A program made the translations under genes and the position numbers. Below the pieces are notes generated by a model. It worked only from the letters and a program-made list of their open reading frames with translations, did no database searches and was not told the origin of the DNA. This document shows positions 62,486 through 64,000 of a stretch of DNA of 64,000 nt, piece after piece. Position 1 is the first letter of the stretch. Each line of letters opens with the position of its first letter. Location of the stretch: contig JAMPXP010000005.1 in NCBI GenBank assembly GCA_023701135.1, positions 165,270-229,269 on the forward strand, in the 5' to 3' direction. Source of the DNA: Desulfobacula sp. (GTDB taxonomy: Bacteria; Desulfobacterota; Desulfobacteria; Desulfobacterales; Desulfobacteraceae).

Positions 62486-63412
62486 ATGATTAAAAAAGAT
62501 ATTTTTAAAAAGGATGTCAGGGAACAGTTCAGGGCCTCGGCCAGGGACAGGATGTACCGGTTCATCATGGCGGACCGGACCATTAAGGGCGCCATCGTCC
62601 ATACCATCCGCATGGTCAATGAAATGAGGGCCAACCATGACCTGGACCCTTTGGAAACCCTGGTGCTGGGGCAGGCCTATATTGCCGCCAGCCTCCTGTG
62701 CTCGGGGTTTAAGGATAAAAATGACCGGGTCAGCCTGAATATCCAGTGCTCAGGCCCCATCAAGGGACTGGATGTGGAATCCAATGCCTATGGTGAGGTC
62801 AGGGGATATCTGAAAACCGGCCGGATCGAAGTCCAGGCCCCGGCCAAGCTGAAATCCCTGTCCTCCCTCTATGGGGCCGGTTTTCTGACGGTGACCAAAT
62901 ACGTAGAAAATGCGCCCGCGCCCTATTCGGGCCAGGTGGCCCTGGAGTACGGCAGCATTGCCGAGGACCTGGCCAATTATTTCCTGGTGTCCGAGCAGAT
63001 CCCCACCGGGTTCAGGCTGAGTGTGTTTTTTGATGAGGCGGAAGAGGTCCGGGGCGCCGGCGGGATTTTCCTCCAGGCCCTGCCGGGGGCTGATCCGGCT
63101 AAACTTGCCGAGGCGGAGAAGATCATCCAGGGCATCCATTCCCTGGGCGAGGTCTTTTCAAAGGGCAAGACCCCTGAAGAGGTGGTTCTTGAGGAATTTT
63201 CAACCCTTGATCCCCGGATCCTGGACAACAGCCGGGTGGAATTTTTCTGCCGCTGCTCCAGGGACCGGATGGTAGGGTTCTTGAAAGGCCTTTCCCCGGC
63301 GGAAAGAGAGGATATGGCGGCCAAAGGCCCCTTTCCCATAGAGGTTCGATGCCATCACTGCAATTCTTTGTATCAGTTCAATAAGGAAGAATTGACGGCG
63401 CTTTGTGGATAG
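62486..63412 (+). CDS. hslO: Redox-regulated chaperone Hsp33
   Basis: 308 residues. Hsp33 is a cytoplasmic holdase activated by oxidation when zinc leaves the C-terminal site. The ligands are CRC (in FFCRCSRDR) and CHHC (EVRCHHCNSLYQF), with the required spacing of about 30 residues. AHSLLCSGF-like core and the middle domain (SVFFDEAEEVRGAGG) match. The loop GLSPAER is close to the usual GxEE(L/I) segment. AGGA before the ATG. Confidence 0.93.
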   Translation: MIKKDIFKKDVREQFRASARDRMYRFIMADRTIKGAIVHTIRMVNEMRANHDLDPLETLVLGQAYIAASLLCSGFKDKNDRVSLNIQCSGPIKGLDVESNAYGEVRGYLKTGRIEVQAPAKLKSLSSLYGAGFLTVTKYVENAPAPYSGQVALEYGSIAEDLANYFLVSEQIPTGFRLSVFFDEAEEVRGAGGIFLQALPGADPAKLAEAEKIIQGIHSLGEVFSKGKTPEEVVLEEFSTLDPRILDNSRVEFFCRCSRDRMVGFLKGLSPAEREDMAAKGPFPIEVRCHHCNSLYQFNKEELTALCG

Positions 63413-63485
63413 GGTATTTACAACATAAAATCCAATAAAAGGCAGGCCCCTGGTCTGCCGAACAATAGAATGAAAGGCGGTAGCC

Positions 63486-63788
63486 ATGTGTAACCATCCC
63501 ACCGACCATAGTCATGGTCATGACCATCCGGAGATTGTCCAGTTGATGCAGGTGCAAAAAGATCTCTATGCCGTTTATCAGACAAAAACCCCCCCTGCCT
63601 TTGCCGTTCAGACGGGCAAAGGCGATATCTGCCTTGTCCCGGTCCTTTTTATGGCCCTGATCCGGCAGGGCGCCGTCACCATGGTGGAAGGGTTTTTTGC
63701 TTCCGTCACCATTAATTCCTGCGAAGCGGTTGAGGGGTTTAAGGGATATGCATCCTCCCTTGAAGAAGCGGAAAAATTATATTTATAA
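63486..63788 (+). CDS. Small His-rich N-terminus protein, family not recognised
   Basis: 100 residues. The start MCNHPTDHSHGHDHPE has six His in 14 residues with one Cys, a probable metal-binding tail; the rest (VQTGKGDICLVPVLFMALIR) is a compact mixed alpha/beta domain without recognised motif. AAAGGCGG precedes the ATG. It lies between hslO and the iorA start, in the same direction. Confidence 0.68.
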   Translation: MCNHPTDHSHGHDHPEIVQLMQVQKDLYAVYQTKTPPAFAVQTGKGDICLVPVLFMALIRQGAVTMVEGFFASVTINSCEAVEGFKGYASSLEEAEKLYL

Positions 63789-63821
63789 AAGAGCATTGAG
63801 GGTTCTTACAAAGGAGAGCGC

Positions 63822-64000
63822 ATGCATAAATTATTAAAGGACAACCCCGGGGAGAAGATCATGCTGCTGGGGAACGAAGCCATCGCCAGGGGGGCCATGG
63901 AGGCGGGAGTGGCCTTTGCCTCCACCTATCCGGGCACCCCGTCATCGGAGATATCCCTGAACCTGTTCCAGATGTCCCAAGAATCAGACCTGTATTTTGA
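63822..64000 (+). CDS. iorA: Indolepyruvate:ferredoxin oxidoreductase alpha subunit, 3'-truncated by window edge
   Basis: Only the first 59 residues are in the window: [19 protein letters not shown] then [16 protein letters not shown], the ThDP-enzyme N-terminal (pyrimidine-domain) signature of IorA. IorA converts arylpyruvates to aryl-acetyl-CoA with reduced ferredoxin. AAAGGAG precedes the ATG by 5 bases. Subfamily (indolepyruvate versus related 2-oxoacid) is from the GNEAIARGA motif only. Confidence 0.85.
   Translation, partial: MHKLLKDNPGEKIMLLGNEAIARGAMEAGVAFASTYPGTPSSEISLNLFQMSQESDLYF

Noticed and set aside
1..64000. tRNA, rRNA, CRISPR arrays, insertion sequences and transposases
   Set aside because: None seen by eye on either strand; a tRNAscan/Rfam run would be needed to exclude small RNAs.

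Overview
The window looks like chromosome from a sulfate-reducing Desulfobacterota, most likely a Desulfobacteraceae relative. The evidence is a dsrABDN dissimilatory sulfite reductase operon at the left edge, a periplasmic tetraheme cytochrome c, a tungsten/molybdopterin-type aldehyde:ferredoxin oxidoreductase, a YedF-type selenium-metabolism protein, the start of an indolepyruvate:ferredoxin oxidoreductase at the right edge, and Gram-negative envelope genes (lpxC, PilQ secretin). Most of the window is dense, ordinary core genome with short overlaps between genes.

Layout. 1-4.0 kb: 3' end of dsrA, dsrB, dsrD, dsrN, closed by a strong hairpin shared with the convergent cytochrome gene. 4.0-10 kb (minus strand): tetraheme cytochrome, tatC/tatB, a DEAD-box RNA helicase, then an AOR gene with a ThiS/MoaD-like partner. 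10-18 kb (plus): yggT, divIVA, two PilT-family retraction ATPases, a zinc-ribbon/receiver-like protein, an unrecognised membrane protein, a class A penicillin-binding protein and a SPOR-domain protein. 18-22 kb: yedF, a small unknown, a YkgJ-type cysteine-cluster protein, lysA and a Dus enzyme. 22-26.5 kb: a Fur-FeoA-FeoA fusion overlapping feoB, then two small envelope proteins. 26.8-37.3 kb: a sigma54 two-component pair beside pilMNOPQ, then a TPR lipoprotein and a LysM-like protein convergent with pilQ. 37-49 kb: thrC, serS, a formyltetrahydrofolate cyclo-ligase-like gene, a ligand-gated K+ channel-like gene, pcm, a GAF/PAS/receiver protein, epmA, a histone-deacetylase-like amidohydrolase, a hydantoinase-A-like ATPase and a crotonase. 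51-64 kb: a MaoC-like hydratase, a Fic protein, a possible LCIB-type carbonic anhydrase relative, a LysR regulator, coaD, rsmD, an NtrYX-like pair, lpxC, a YifB/ComM ATPase, hslO, a His-rich small protein and iorA.

The accessory part is 49.0-51.1 kb. It is AT-richer, its genes are all small and on the plus strand (a frameshifted membrane protein, a 47-residue proline-rich protein, a 92-residue secreted protein, a toxin-antitoxin pair), and these units are separated by 68-108 bp segments with attC-like core motifs and, in three of four cases, foldable arms. I read it as a small integron gene-cassette array without an integrase in the window (a CALIN). It is the most unusual structure here.

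Other points worth a second look: the Fur-FeoA-FeoA fusion; the possible LCIB/theta-type carbonic anhydrase homologue; a perfect 24-bp inverted repeat directly before a signalling gene; a TVGFME potassium-channel filter; an NtrX-like regulator whose GAFTGA loop reads GAFEGA; and a Fic protein with a Doc-like DVNKR motif.
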